Of a stretch of 64,000 nt of DNA, positions 28,161 to 37,088 are shown piece by piece. A program made the position numbers and the translations under genes. The stretch's first letter is position 1. Each line of letters starts with the position of its first letter. Where the stretch lies: contig CBDCYR010000005.1 of NCBI GenBank assembly GCA_965224275.1, positions 806,001 to 870,000 on the forward strand, given 5' to 3'. The notes under the pieces were generated by a model that was not told where the DNA came from, made no database searches, and worked only from the letters and a program-made list of their open reading frames with translations. This stretch comes from CAUZWH01 sp965224275 (lineage in GTDB: Bacteria; Pseudomonadota; Alphaproteobacteria; SHVV01).

Positions 28161-28608
28161 ACGCGGCAACCGTGGGGCTCAGAAAAAATCTAGGCACGGC
28201 ATGGCAGGCTTCACGTTGATCGAACTGCTCGTCGTGCTCGTAATCCTCGGGCTGCTGCTTGGTTTGGTCGGCCCCCGTGTCCTCAATTATCTTGGCTCGG
28301 CGAAATCCGATACCGCGGCGTTGCAGCTCAAGAATTTGTCCGCCACGCTTGATTTGTATCGCCTCGATATCGGCCGTTATCCCACCGCCGAAGAAGGGCT
28401 CGAGGCCCTGATGAAACAACCCAAGGGGGTCAAAGGGTGGGCCGGTCCCTATCTCAAAGGCAGCGCTCTACCGAACGACCCCTGGGACCGCGCCTATATT
28501 TATCGTTTTCCCGGCCAACAGGGCCAACCCTACGATCTACTCTCGCTCGGCGCTGATGGTCGTGAAGGCGGAGACGGCGAGAATCAAGACCTCACCAATT
28601 GGCAGTGA
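28144..28608 (+). CDS. gspG: Major pseudopilin GspG
   Basis: The 154-residue prepilin has a leader ending in G with the cleavage site MAG|FTLIELLVVLVILGLLLG, including the conserved Glu at +5. The GspG body includes YPTAEEGLEALMKQP and the calcium-site region LGADGREGGDGENQDLTNW at the C-terminus, as in typical GspG. The start at 28144 lies inside gspF; ATG 28201 would give a shorter leader and is possible. It forms the pseudopilus shaft. Its stop overlaps gspH's GTG as GTGA. Confidence 0.93.
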   Translation: MRWLSKRGNRGAQKKSRHGMAGFTLIELLVVLVILGLLLGLVGPRVLNYLGSAKSDTAALQLKNLSATLDLYRLDIGRYPTAEEGLEALMKQPKGVKGWAGPYLKGSALPNDPWDRAYIYRFPGQQGQPYDLLSLGADGREGGDGENQDLTNWQ

Positions 28609-29219
28609 ATCACAGATCCCGCGGTTTCACACTGCTTGAGTTATTGGTCGTGCTGGCGATCGTTGCCCTGGCGGCAGCCTTGGTTGCGCCCAACATTCCG
28701 GGCGTGATCGGATCGACGAGATTAACCGCCGCGGCCGAGATCACCGTCGCATTCCTGCGTGAGGCGCGCGCCCGAGCAATCGTCGACGGCGTGGCGGTGG
28801 ATTTTGAGGTCGATCCGAGAACCGGCGCCTACCGCTTCGCCGATCGCTCGAAAAGCGTAAACGCCAGCGTTGCGGTGGCGTTGACGGCCAATTTGCCGGC
28901 CGGACGGAAACCCGGTTCGCCCGGCGTCAGCCGCGCCGAAAAGCATGCGATCGCGCTGCTGTTGGCGGAATCGAAACTGGCGGAAGTCGGCGTCACGGTT
29001 CCGCTCCAGTCCGGCCGGCGCGAAGGCGAATTTGCATCTTTCCGGTGGCGTACGAATATTGGGCCGTTGGCGCCGGCCGTCGATGCGAACCCGTCGGTGG
29101 TCGAATCCTATCGCGTTGATGTGGAGGTCCGGGAGACCGGTGTTGTGGCCGCCGCCGCGCGACCGCTCGTGCACTTGAAAACCATTCGGTTGGGGATCAA
29201 GCGGCGCCTCGATCAATGA
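28605..29219 (+). CDS. gspH: Minor pseudopilin GspH
   Basis: This prepilin-like protein of about 204 residues has the leader SRG|FTLLELLVVLAIVALAAALV and a GspH-type body (AAEITVAFLREARARAIVDG). GTG 28605 overlaps the gspG stop as GTGA and is favoured over TTG 28599. The stop overlaps gspJ's ATG as ATGA. GspH is a minor pseudopilin near the pseudopilus tip. No separate gspI lies between it and gspJ, where that gene is usually found. Confidence 0.87.
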   Translation: MNHRSRGFTLLELLVVLAIVALAAALVAPNIPGVIGSTRLTAAAEITVAFLREARARAIVDGVAVDFEVDPRTGAYRFADRSKSVNASVAVALTANLPAGRKPGSPGVSRAEKHAIALLLAESKLAEVGVTVPLQSGRREGEFASFRWRTNIGPLAPAVDANPSVVESYRVDVEVRETGVVAAAARPLVHLKTIRLGIKRRLDQ

Positions 29220-29854
29220 ACCCAACCAATCGAAATCGCCATTCTCCGGCCGGATTTACCCTGGTCGAACTGCTCGTCGCCATCGTGCTGCTTGGTCTTA
29301 TCACGACTCTTCTGGTTGCCGGATTACAGCTCGGCACGGCGAGTCGAGATCGCGTCGTGCAGGCGTCCGATGAGCTCGAAGACCTACGTATCGTCGAAAC
29401 TTTTCTCCGGCCGCGTCTGGTTCAAGCTCTTCCGTTTGTGTCCGGGTCGCGGCGCGACTTGCCGCAAGTGCGTTTCGCGGGAGATGAAAACGCGGTCCGC
29501 TTCCTCGTCTCCTCGGTTTTTCGCGATTCTGCGAGCGGCGTTAGAGAGCTTCGGGTCGCGCTTGACGGCACGCGCACATCGAAGAGCTTGGTCGTCTACG
29601 ACACCCCATGGGTAGCTGACCGCGGGCCCTCGGATGCCATCACCGAACGTCATGTCTTGCTCGATGCGGTCACCGCCATCGCATTTTCGTACTACGGGGC
29701 CAATCCCCCCCAATCCAAGCCGGGCTGGCATCGCAACTGGCACGACGCTGCGACCCTGCCGGCTCTGATCCGCATCGAGCTACAACCCGCCGATACGTCG
29801 CTGCCGTGGCCGGCGATAACCGTGGCGCCGTTCCTCAAACGTGAAGAACGATGA
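29216..29854 (+). CDS. gspJ: Minor pseudopilin GspJ
   Basis: The 212-residue prepilin-like protein has the leader SPAG|FTLVELLVAIVLLGLITTLL and a body rich in beta strands (LRVALDGTRTSKSLVVYD and AFSYYGANPPQSKPGWHRNW), the latter typical of GspJ. ATGA overlaps couple it to gspH upstream and gspK downstream. In known systems GspJ binds GspI and GspK at the pseudopilus tip. Because gspI is not visible here, the identity rests on length, order and the C-terminal region. Confidence 0.83.
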   Translation: MNPTNRNRHSPAGFTLVELLVAIVLLGLITTLLVAGLQLGTASRDRVVQASDELEDLRIVETFLRPRLVQALPFVSGSRRDLPQVRFAGDENAVRFLVSSVFRDSASGVRELRVALDGTRTSKSLVVYDTPWVADRGPSDAITERHVLLDAVTAIAFSYYGANPPQSKPGWHRNWHDAATLPALIRIELQPADTSLPWPAITVAPFLKREER

Positions 29855-30798
29855 GCCGCCCTCCCAATAGCGGGCCAAACGGCCCCGTGCGGCTCCGTGG
29901 TTTTGCATTGATTGCGGTACTCTGGATGCTCGTTCTGATCTCTGCGCTGGCGGTTGGTGCTGCGACCACGAGTCATACCGAGACCCGTCTGGCGACCAAT
30001 GTTGTCGCTGCCGCTCAAGCCCGGCATCTCGCCGATGGCGGCGTCCTGGTTGGCGCCAAGCAACTGGTTGAAAGCAAAGATCAGGCGCGGTGCCTAGATG
30101 GCCGGCGCTTCTCGTCGGTGACGCTTGATCAATCGGAGGTCGTGATATGGGTGCGTGACGAGGCCGGCAAGGTTGATCTCAACCAAGCCGCGCAACCGTT
30201 ATTGCGCGGTTTGTTCAGCGCTGCCGGCATCGATCCGCAGGCTGCCGATGCGCTAGCTGATGCCGTTTTGGATTGGCGTGACGGCGACCATGAGGTCCGC
30301 CCCAATGGCGCCGAAGACAGCGACTACCGCCGGTTGAAACTCGGTCGTGGCGCCAAGGACGCTCTCTTTGAATCAATCTTCGAATTGCTCTCGGTCAAGG
30401 GCATGACGCCGGAATTGTTCGACGTCATCCGGAGCGACATCACGGTTCACTCGCACGTCCCAACAATCGATCCAAAGTCCGCAACGGCCCTGGCGTTGGC
30501 AGCGGTGCCCGGCTACCAAAAAGAGATCGCTCGCGAGTATGTGGAACTTCGCGAGCGCATTCCCAACTGCGCTGGTTTGCCGCCACCGCCGCCGCTGTCG
30601 TCCGCCGCGCCCTACCTTGGCCCGTCGCCCGGTCTTGGCTACACGGTGATTGCCACCGCAGCGATTGACGGCGCTCGGTTCCAACGCGAAGCGATTGTTG
30701 GTCTTACATTTCGACGCGACGAACCATTTCAGATCCTGGACTGGGCCGTCGGCGCGCAATCCGCGCCAAGCTCTGACGCGAAAAGCCCGGACCAATGA
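29851..30798 (+). CDS. gspK: Minor pseudopilin GspK
   Basis: The 315-residue protein has a long leader and the site LRG|FALIAVLWMLVLISALAVG. As in GspK proteins, the +5 glutamate of other pseudopilins is absent. The globular part carries GKVDLNQAAQPLLRGLFSAAG and LADAVLDWRDGDHEVRPNGAED, the hallmark of the GspK helical domain. The tip complex it caps would interact with substrates. A gap of 200 bases without a gene follows before gspL. Confidence 0.9.
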   Translation: MSRPPNSGPNGPVRLRGFALIAVLWMLVLISALAVGAATTSHTETRLATNVVAAAQARHLADGGVLVGAKQLVESKDQARCLDGRRFSSVTLDQSEVVIWVRDEAGKVDLNQAAQPLLRGLFSAAGIDPQAADALADAVLDWRDGDHEVRPNGAEDSDYRRLKLGRGAKDALFESIFELLSVKGMTPELFDVIRSDITVHSHVPTIDPKSATALALAAVPGYQKEIAREYVELRERIPNCAGLPPPPPLSSAAPYLGPSPGLGYTVIATAAIDGARFQREAIVGLTFRRDEPFQILDWAVGAQSAPSSDAKSPDQ

Positions 30799-30997
30799 GA
30801 TGGCGAGACCGTGCCGCATAAATCGGTGAGGCACCGAAAGTTGGATGCTTGCGATCGGGTCGCGTTGTACCGCCCCAGGAGCAGTGGTAGCCTTCCATCA
30901 CGGTGTTTTCGGCTGCGTTGCTGCGGTAACGGTCTGTTGACAACCGGAAATTCCGAGCAAGCCGCCTGGCAATCGCCTTAACCTCACGAAGAGTCGT

Positions 30998-32086
30998 TTG
31001 AGCAAATCGGTCACAGGGTTCTTTGTGTGGTGGGCTGCCGGTCTTGCGGCCTTGCTACCGGTTGCGATACGCCGCCTGATCGGGATCAATCCGAATCTGG
31101 TTATCGTCGCCGTCAGCCCCGACACGCTGGAGATCGATTCTGATAGATCCGGTGACGTGGTCTCTATCGGCCGGGTCTCCAGATCTGACGCTAATGCCGG
31201 GGATCAACTTCGCGAGTTCATTGGCGGCGCGAAGCTATCGCGCGCGCCCATCGCGATAAGGTTGGCGCCCGATCAGGTGCTCCAGAAAGACCTCGCGCTG
31301 CCCAATGCCGCGGCTGAAAACCTGCGTCAGGTTCTCGAATTCGAAATGGAGCAACAAACCCCGTTTCGTGCCGACCAGGTTTACTTCGATGGTGTTGTGC
31401 TCGGCTCCGATGCGACCGGTGATCGCATCAATGTGCGCCTTACCGCGGTTCCCAGGGAGACCGTCGATCGCGCGATCGAGGCGACCGAAAAACTCAATCT
31501 GTCGCCGGCTTTGGTCGGTTTTGGTGAGCCTCAATCTGGGATGGATCGGCGCATTAACCTCGCCGCGCATGCCGCGACAACGCGGGGCATGCTTGGGCGC
31601 GATCGAATTTTGATCGCGCTGGCGATCCTTCTCGCCGCCGCCGCTCTGGTCTTGCCTGGGCTTAACAATGGCGCCTCACGAGCGGGCGTCGATGCGCAGA
31701 TTGCGCGTCTCGAACCAACGGCACGGCAAGCACTAGCCCTGCGCCAACGAATTGAGGCAGCGCTCGCCGGCGCGGGAATCGTCGGCCGCGCCAAACAGGC
31801 CGCGCCTTCGGCCGTTCGCCTGCTTGAGGAATTGTCGGTCCGTCTCGCCGACGACACGTGGCTGGTTCAAATGAACATGGTTGGACGTAATCTCAATATC
31901 GAGGGAACCTCACCATCGGCGGCTGCTCTGGTTGGCGTTCTTGAGGGGTCACCGCTGATTGAGAGCGTCGAATTCCAAACCCCGATCACGCGCAACAACA
32001 TTACCAACCGCGAGCACTTCAATTTCCTTCTTCGAGCATCGATTCCCAACAGCGACGCCAACGCCAAACCCGCCGCCGCTAAATGA
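30998..32086 (+). CDS. gspL: Type II secretion assembly protein GspL (PilM/PilN-like)
   Basis: This 362-residue protein has a cytoplasmic actin-like part that includes LRQVLEFEMEQQTPFRADQVY and RLTAVPRETVDRAIEATEKL. A membrane helix (ILIALAILLAAAALVLPGL, about 205-223) and a periplasmic fimbrial-assembly (PilN-like) domain ending near EGSPLIESVEFQTP follow. GspL ties GspE to the inner-membrane platform. The start used is TTG 30998; an N-terminal hydrophobic stretch (FFVWWAAGLAALLPVAI) is unusual and may mean the true start lies elsewhere. Confidence 0.82.
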   Translation: MSKSVTGFFVWWAAGLAALLPVAIRRLIGINPNLVIVAVSPDTLEIDSDRSGDVVSIGRVSRSDANAGDQLREFIGGAKLSRAPIAIRLAPDQVLQKDLALPNAAAENLRQVLEFEMEQQTPFRADQVYFDGVVLGSDATGDRINVRLTAVPRETVDRAIEATEKLNLSPALVGFGEPQSGMDRRINLAAHAATTRGMLGRDRILIALAILLAAAALVLPGLNNGASRAGVDAQIARLEPTARQALALRQRIEAALAGAGIVGRAKQAAPSAVRLLEELSVRLADDTWLVQMNMVGRNLNIEGTSPSAAALVGVLEGSPLIESVEFQTPITRNNITNREHFNFLLRASIPNSDANAKPAAAK

Positions 32087-32141
32087 GTAACCCCTTTCAA
32101 ACCGCGAACGGCCTAAAGAGGGGTCAAGGAAGGTCCAGGCG

Positions 32142-32726
32142 ATGGGCCAAGAGATAGACAAAGTCAGCAATCTATCGCGCGCGGTGGCCCTGGCTTTGTT
32201 GCTGGTCGTCGCATTGGTGATCTATGCCGTGACGGTCGTTCCGATTATGTCGCAGGCGGAACGCGATTCCGCGGCCCTCGCATTGGCGCACGAACGTCTC
32301 GCTCGGTTGCAAACGCTCGCGGCCGAAGTCGACGAACTCAAACGTGCCTACGACCGCGTCCGCGCGCGCGGACCTGTCGAGGGACTGTTTATCGAAGCGT
32401 CGAGTCCGGCGACCGCAAGCGCGCTCCTGCAGGAGAACATCAAGGAACTCGTCAAATCATCGAGCGCCAACGTCACCAGTCTCTTTGCCCTGCCGGCTGT
32501 CGCCAAGGAAGATCATCGGCGGATCGGTCTGCGTGTTTTGATGACGGCGGACACGACGTCGTTACAGCGGATATTGCATGGGATCGAAACAGCAGACCCG
32601 GTGCTCATTGTCGAAAAACTGTATGTCCGCGCGCGCACTGCGCGCAGCATTAATGTCGTTCGTGATCTCGACGTCGAAATCGAAATCGTGGGTTTTCTCC
32701 ACCAACCGCCGGCGAAATCGCCATGA
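32142..32726 (+). CDS. gspM: Type II secretion protein GspM (PilO-like type)
   Basis: The 194-residue protein has one N-terminal membrane helix (VALALLLVVALVIYAVTVVPI). A coiled-coil stretch rich in alanine and leucine (LALAHERLARLQTLAAEVDELK) and a small ferredoxin-like domain follow, as in GspM/PilO proteins. ATG 32142 has AAGGTCC upstream. It partners GspL in the inner membrane. Its stop forms an ATGA with the first of three tiny frames before the next gene. Confidence 0.8.
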   Translation: MGQEIDKVSNLSRAVALALLLVVALVIYAVTVVPIMSQAERDSAALALAHERLARLQTLAAEVDELKRAYDRVRARGPVEGLFIEASSPATASALLQENIKELVKSSSANVTSLFALPAVAKEDHRRIGLRVLMTADTTSLQRILHGIETADPVLIVEKLYVRARTARSINVVRDLDVEIEIVGFLHQPPAKSP

Positions 32727-32766
32727 GTTCGTCATGAGTTCGTCATGAGTTCGTCATGAGTTTCGC
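32723..32766 (+). repeat. 11-bp tandem repeat forming chained four-codon frames between gspM and gspC-like gene
   Basis: ATGAGTTCGTC is repeated three times (32723, 32734, 32745) and a fourth, diverged unit starts at 32756. Because 11 is not a multiple of three, each ATG opens a frame reading M-S-S-S-stop. Its TGA overlaps the next ATG as ATGA, the last being the start of the downstream gene. The gspM stop overlaps the first ATG in the same way. Confidence 0.92.
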
Positions 32767-33262
32767 CATGCCCTCGCCGCGGACCCGACTGCTGGTAGCC
32801 CTATGTGCCGCGTTGGTTGGCGTCATTATTGTCGAGTTAGGGGTGATGGCGGCCGACGATCGCGGTCGCGCAACGCTATCGAGGGTGGCAAGGGTTGACT
32901 CGGATCTGGCCGTCCTGAACCAATCAAGACCGGTTTTGCCACCTCTCGATGCGCTTCGTGAAACCCGCGAACGTCCTGTGTTCGTGGCCACGCGCCGGGC
33001 TTCGCTACCTGGCCGGGAAGGCGGCGCCGGTAACCAGCGGGATGGCCTTATTCTCGGTCGCTACCGCCTCATGGGTGTGGTTATTACCCCGCAGCGGCGC
33101 TCTGTTGTGGTCAAACCGGCGCGCGGCGGCAAAACAACCGAGCTTCGAGTCGGCAGCAAGATCGATGGCTGGACGGTCGATCAGATCGCACCCGAATTCA
33201 TGAAACTTAAGTCTGGCGGGCTCACCGAGACGATTTCGTTGGTACCCAAAGGACGCCAGTGA
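32756..33262 (+). CDS. GspC-like inner-membrane protein with HR domain
   Basis: The 168-residue protein has one N-terminal membrane helix (LLVALCAALVGVIIVELGVM) and a periplasmic part. The periplasmic GRYRLMGVVITPQRRSVVVKPA and LRVGSKIDGWTVDQIAPEFMKLKSGG resemble the homology region of GspC, the subunit that links the platform to the secretin. No PDZ or coiled-coil domain follows, so it is a short form. The position immediately before gspD fits this role. Confidence in the gspC identity is moderate. Confidence 0.7.
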   Translation: MSFAMPSPRTRLLVALCAALVGVIIVELGVMAADDRGRATLSRVARVDSDLAVLNQSRPVLPPLDALRETRERPVFVATRRASLPGREGGAGNQRDGLILGRYRLMGVVITPQRRSVVVKPARGGKTTELRVGSKIDGWTVDQIAPEFMKLKSGGLTETISLVPKGRQ

Positions 33263-33271
33263 GTCCTTAAT

Positions 33272-33318
33272 CCATCGTTTTACCGGGGTTTTCCCCATCG
33301 TTTTCCCGCGGGTTTCAC
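33272..33318 (+). repeat. Degenerate 23-bp repeat before gspD
   Basis: CCATCGTTTTACCGGGGTTTT at 33272 is followed 23 bases later by CCATCGTTTTCCCGCGGGTTT. The two units differ at a few positions. It fills the space between the GspC-like stop and gspD, and may also contain a weak hairpin with T-runs. Confidence 0.6.
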
Positions 33319-33365
33319 TGTAAGTTTCCGCCTTATCACCTGCGGAATAGCGAGCGGACCTGATT

Positions 33366-35524
33366 GTGCGGCACGTGAGCGGACTAGCGCGGCTGGGGGC
33401 CTCGATTGCGGTGGCAATCGGCGTTTCTTCGTGCGCGCTCAAACCGGTTGACGCACCCCAGCAATTGCGCCAGCAAGCGGTCCCGGCGCGGTTGCCCCAG
33501 CCGTCCAACCCACCCCGCAACCCGTCGCGCCGGCCATCGCCCAGGCGGTCGACACCGCATCCAACCAAACCCCGCTGCAACAAACCAAACTCGTCGAGGT
33601 CTACCCGCCGCGCGGAAAACCTGGCGTAGCGGTTAGTGAGCGGCGTGCCGTCGCGTCGAGCCGCGGCGATATCACGTTGAATTTTGAAAACGCCGATGTT
33701 CGCATTGTCATTGAAACGGTGTTGGATGATTTGCTGGGGGCCAACTACGTCATTGATCCCGATATCCGCGGCACCATCACGATACGGACGGCACGCCCGA
33801 TTAGCCGCGCGGCGCTGCTGCCAACCCTGCAGGTTGTTCTCGCGGCCAACGGTGCCACGCTGCTGCGCGTCGGCAACATCTACCGGGTCGCGCAGACCCA
33901 GGCGGCCGCTGCCGCGGCCCCATTGCTCGGCGGTTCGTTGGATCCCGGCTACGGGCTTGGCGTGTTGCCGCTGGGCTTTGTCGCGGCGGCGGAGATGCAA
34001 AAGATCCTCCAGCCGATCCTGCCGCCTGACGCAATCGTGCTCGTCGACGATGTTCGCAATCTGCTGATCATTCGGGGTGCGGCGCAGCAACGGCAAACGG
34101 CCGCCGAAACGGTTGCGTTATTCGACGTCGATCAGCTCGCCGGCACTGCCGTTCTTCTCGAAAGTTTCGAACGCGTTGATGTCTCGACCGCCATTGCCGA
34201 GTTGGAGAACATATTCGGGAGTACCAAGGGTGGTCCGCTCTCGGGCGTGGTTCGCTTCATTCCGATCGAGCGCTTGAACGCGGTTTTGGTGCTGACCCAG
34301 CAGCCCCGCTACCTCGATGAGGTTCGCAACTGGATCGCTCGGCTCGATCGTAGCCAGAATCTCACTGGCCGGCAGTTGTTCGTCTACTACGTTCAGAACG
34401 GTAAGGCCGAAGACCTGGCCAAAACCCTGAGCAGCGTATTTACCAGCAGTGAAGGTTCTGGGGTCGCCAGCGTCTCGGTCGCTGCGGCGACCACCACCCG
34501 CACCGCTGACCCGGCCCAGCCCGCCTCTCCTGCCGCGCGCGACCCATCACCGGCGGCGGCCAACGCCTTACGGGGGGCGGGTGATGAAGGCGTGCGCATC
34601 ATCGCCGACGACGTCAACAACGCGTTGCTGATCCTCGCCGATCGCGCCGAATACGGGCAGATTCAGGCCGCGCTTGCCAAACTCGACATCGTCCCGCTCC
34701 AAGTATTGATCGAAGCCACCATCCTCGAAGTTACGCTCACGGATATATTACGGTTCGGCGTTCAATACTTTTTCAATTCCGGCGGCCTCGGTCTTGCCGA
34801 TGGTGGCAAGACGATCCTATCGACGGCCACCGCGCCGATTCAATCGATACTGCCGGGATTCTCGTTCACCTTGACCAACGGCCCCAGCCCCAAATTCATC
34901 ATCGACACACTGTCGAAGGTGACCGAGGTGAATGTGCTGTCGTCGCCCGCGGTGCTGGTGCTCGACAATCAGAACGCCCGCCTTCAGGTTGGCGATCAGG
35001 TGCCGATCACGACGCAGGCGCAACAGAGTGCGCTGACCGGTTCGGCGTCGCTCGTAAACACAATTGAATACCGCGATACCGGCGTCACGCTCGATGTACG
35101 GCCACGTGTCAACGCCAGCGGATTGGTGACGCTTGAGATCTCCCAGGAGATCAGTTCGGTTATTGCGACCACGACATCGACCATCAACTCGCCGACCATC
35201 CAGCAGCGTTTGATCACCAGCACCGTCGCCATCAATAACCAGGAGACCGTCGTGCTCGGGGGCCTGATCCGGGCCGACAACACCGAAGACAAGGCCGGTA
35301 TTCCCTTCCTCAATGATCTGCCGTTTATCGGCAATCTATTCGGCTCGCAGTCGAGCACCATCAATCGAACCGAATTGCTGGTCATACTCACGCCGCGTGT
35401 CGTTCGCAATCAGCTCGAAGCGAGGAACCTCACGCGCGACATGGGCCGCCGATTTGCCGCGGTCTTAGAGTTGCGCGAGGTCGGCATCAAACAACCACGC
35501 CGCTTCGCACCGTCATCGCGTTAG
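33366..35524 (+). CDS. gspD: Type II secretion secretin GspD, with N-terminal frameshift
   Basis: GspD forms the outer-membrane secretion channel. A lipoprotein-type signal from GTG 33366 (LARLGASIAVAIGVSSCALKP) is in one frame. The rest, from about 33500, is in another, reading TPQPVAPAIAQAVDT and then LNFENADVRIVIETVLDDLLG. One base seems to be missing between about 33455 and 33510. The mature part has the N0 domain, two or three N-domains (NLLIIRGAAQQR; ALLILADRAEYGQIQAALAKLD) and the secretin core (VLSSPAVLVLDNQNARLQVG, YRDTGVTLDVRPRV, LNDLPFIGNLFG, LLVILTPRVV). If the shift is real, translation would have to start at TTG 33677 and the channel would lack its export signal. Confidence 0.87.
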
Positions 35525-35719
35525 CGATGCACTAAACGAGCCGCGTTAGCGATGCACCAAACGAGCCGCGTTAGCGATGCACCAAACGAGCCGCGTTAGC
35601 GATGCACTAAACGAGCCGCGTTAGCGATGCACCAAACGAGCCGCGTTAGCGATGCACCAAACGAGCCGCGCTAGCGATGCACCAAACGAGCCGCGTTAGC
35701 GATGCACTAAACGAGCCGC
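35520..35719 (+). repeat. 25-bp tandem repeat, eight units, at the end of gspD
   Basis: Eight head-to-tail units of GTTAGCGATGCACCAAACGAGCCGC, period exactly 25, start in the last codon of gspD. Variation is confined to a C/T at one site (CACCAAA or CACTAAA) and one GTTAGC/GCTAGC change. The units have no spacers and no strong hairpin. The array separates gspD from a convergent gene and could be a variable-number locus. Confidence 0.95.
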
Positions 35720-35741
35720 GCGCGCCCTTCGTGGGTGGGAT

Positions 35742-36926
35742 CTAATTCGCTGCGAAGCTGGCCGTCAGGCTGTAGTCACCCAACCCGCCACAGCAATGGC
35801 TGACGCGTACGAAGTAGGTGCCGGCCGCGAGTGATTGGCTCAGGTTGAAATTGTACCATTGACCCCCGTCACTATCGCTACCGATGCTGGTCCCGCCGGC
35901 GTTTTCAAGGCTGACGTCGACGTCGGTTGGGCCGCTCGACGAAACCTGCAGCGTCCCGGCCGCGCCCAGCACAACCTGGAACACATCATTATCGCTGGTC
36001 GAGCTGATCCGCCCCAATGTCGTGCTGGCGGCGGCGATTGCGGTGGCGGCAACCGTCGTATCGCCGTGATCGTCTGCATCTGCGACCAGTGTGCCGCTGC
36101 CGCTAACGATCAGCACGTCGAACGAATCAACCGGCAGCATCGTGCTGCCGAGGTTGTAGACAAAGATCTTGGTAAGGCCGGTCGCGGTTGACGCGGATGT
36201 TTTGACTGTTGCCGTGATTTGGCTGCTGTCGACAAACGCCACATTTTCGAAGGTGACGCCATCGGGGCCCAGCAGGAAAGGCGTACCGCTGGCATTGCTG
36301 TATCCCTCGCCATTGAGCGTTATCGACGTCGAGGTCCCGTGCGCGAGAATGCCTCTCCCCTCGAGCATGGCATCGCGTGCCTGATCGACCACCGAGGTTA
36401 GATCATCAGAGGAAAACCCAACCAACGAGGCTTTGACGGCGGCAGGAATCTCAGCGCTCGCGCCAACCAGTAATTTGAACATATACCCCTGCGCGGACGC
36501 GAGATCGGTGAACCAGCGTCCGCCCGAGCCATCGAGGCCAACGTAGAACTGGCTCCCAACGCGGCGATATTGCTGTGCCAGATTGATCGAGTTGCCGCCG
36601 AGCTGTTGGTAAATGTCGTAAATTCGGAGATTTGCACGCGCCCAGTCGGCGTCCGCAAGTGTATATCCCTCTGTCCCCGAGACGTTGGCGACGTCCTCAC
36701 CCGGGTTGTAGATGAGCTCGATGCCGGTGGTAGGCGTGCCCTGACGGTCGAGATAAAACTGCGACAGGCTGGTGAGGCCGCTCACCATGGTGTTGAGGCT
36801 GCCGAGGTAGTTGTTGCGTCCGGTTGCGCCATCGACCGTAATCGATCCGGCCGACCCGGTCCCGGGGAGCGCCGCGATCATGCCGGCGACCAGCACCGCC
36901 GCACAGAATAGTTTAGTAAGATGCAT
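35742..36926 (-). CDS. Exported protein with C-terminal PPC domain
   Basis: From ATG 36926 the product has 394 residues with a clear signal peptide (FCAAVLVAGMIAALPGTGSAG). The middle 200 residues are unrecognised. They begin with repeated N, G and S and contain a DUF4214-like stretch (LNTMVSGLTSLSQFYLDRQG). The last 110 residues form a bacterial pre-peptidase C-terminal domain: DDHGDTTVAATAIAAASTTLGRISSTSDNDVFQVVL, ending AAGTYFVRVSHCCGGLGDYSLTASF. PPC domains are common on secreted enzymes that use type II secretion. With the gsp operon just upstream and convergent, it is a candidate substrate. No catalytic motif is visible. Confidence 0.72.
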   Translation of the reverse strand: MHLTKLFCAAVLVAGMIAALPGTGSAGSITVDGATGRNNYLGSLNTMVSGLTSLSQFYLDRQGTPTTGIELIYNPGEDVANVSGTEGYTLADADWARANLRIYDIYQQLGGNSINLAQQYRRVGSQFYVGLDGSGGRWFTDLASAQGYMFKLLVGASAEIPAAVKASLVGFSSDDLTSVVDQARDAMLEGRGILAHGTSTSITLNGEGYSNASGTPFLLGPDGVTFENVAFVDSSQITATVKTSASTATGLTKIFVYNLGSTMLPVDSFDVLIVSGSGTLVADADDHGDTTVAATAIAAASTTLGRISSTSDNDVFQVVLGAAGTLQVSSSGPTDVDVSLENAGGTSIGSDSDGGQWYNFNLSQSLAAGTYFVRVSHCCGGLGDYSLTASFAAN

Positions 36927-37088
36927 TTTAATCAACCTCAAATAGGCACCGCGCTCCGAGCATACCACGCCAGCACTCGATTTCGGATGCGTAGGCGACG
37001 CCAGAATAGCCAAATTTACTAGGCCAACCAAGGGGTTTGCGTAAACCAGGCCTGTGGTGAGCGCCTGACGTGTGCCTTGGTTACGCCA

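Noticed and set aside
35520..35719. CRISPR-like array
   Set aside because: The 25-bp units are head to tail with no spacers and there are no cas genes nearby; it is a simple tandem repeat.
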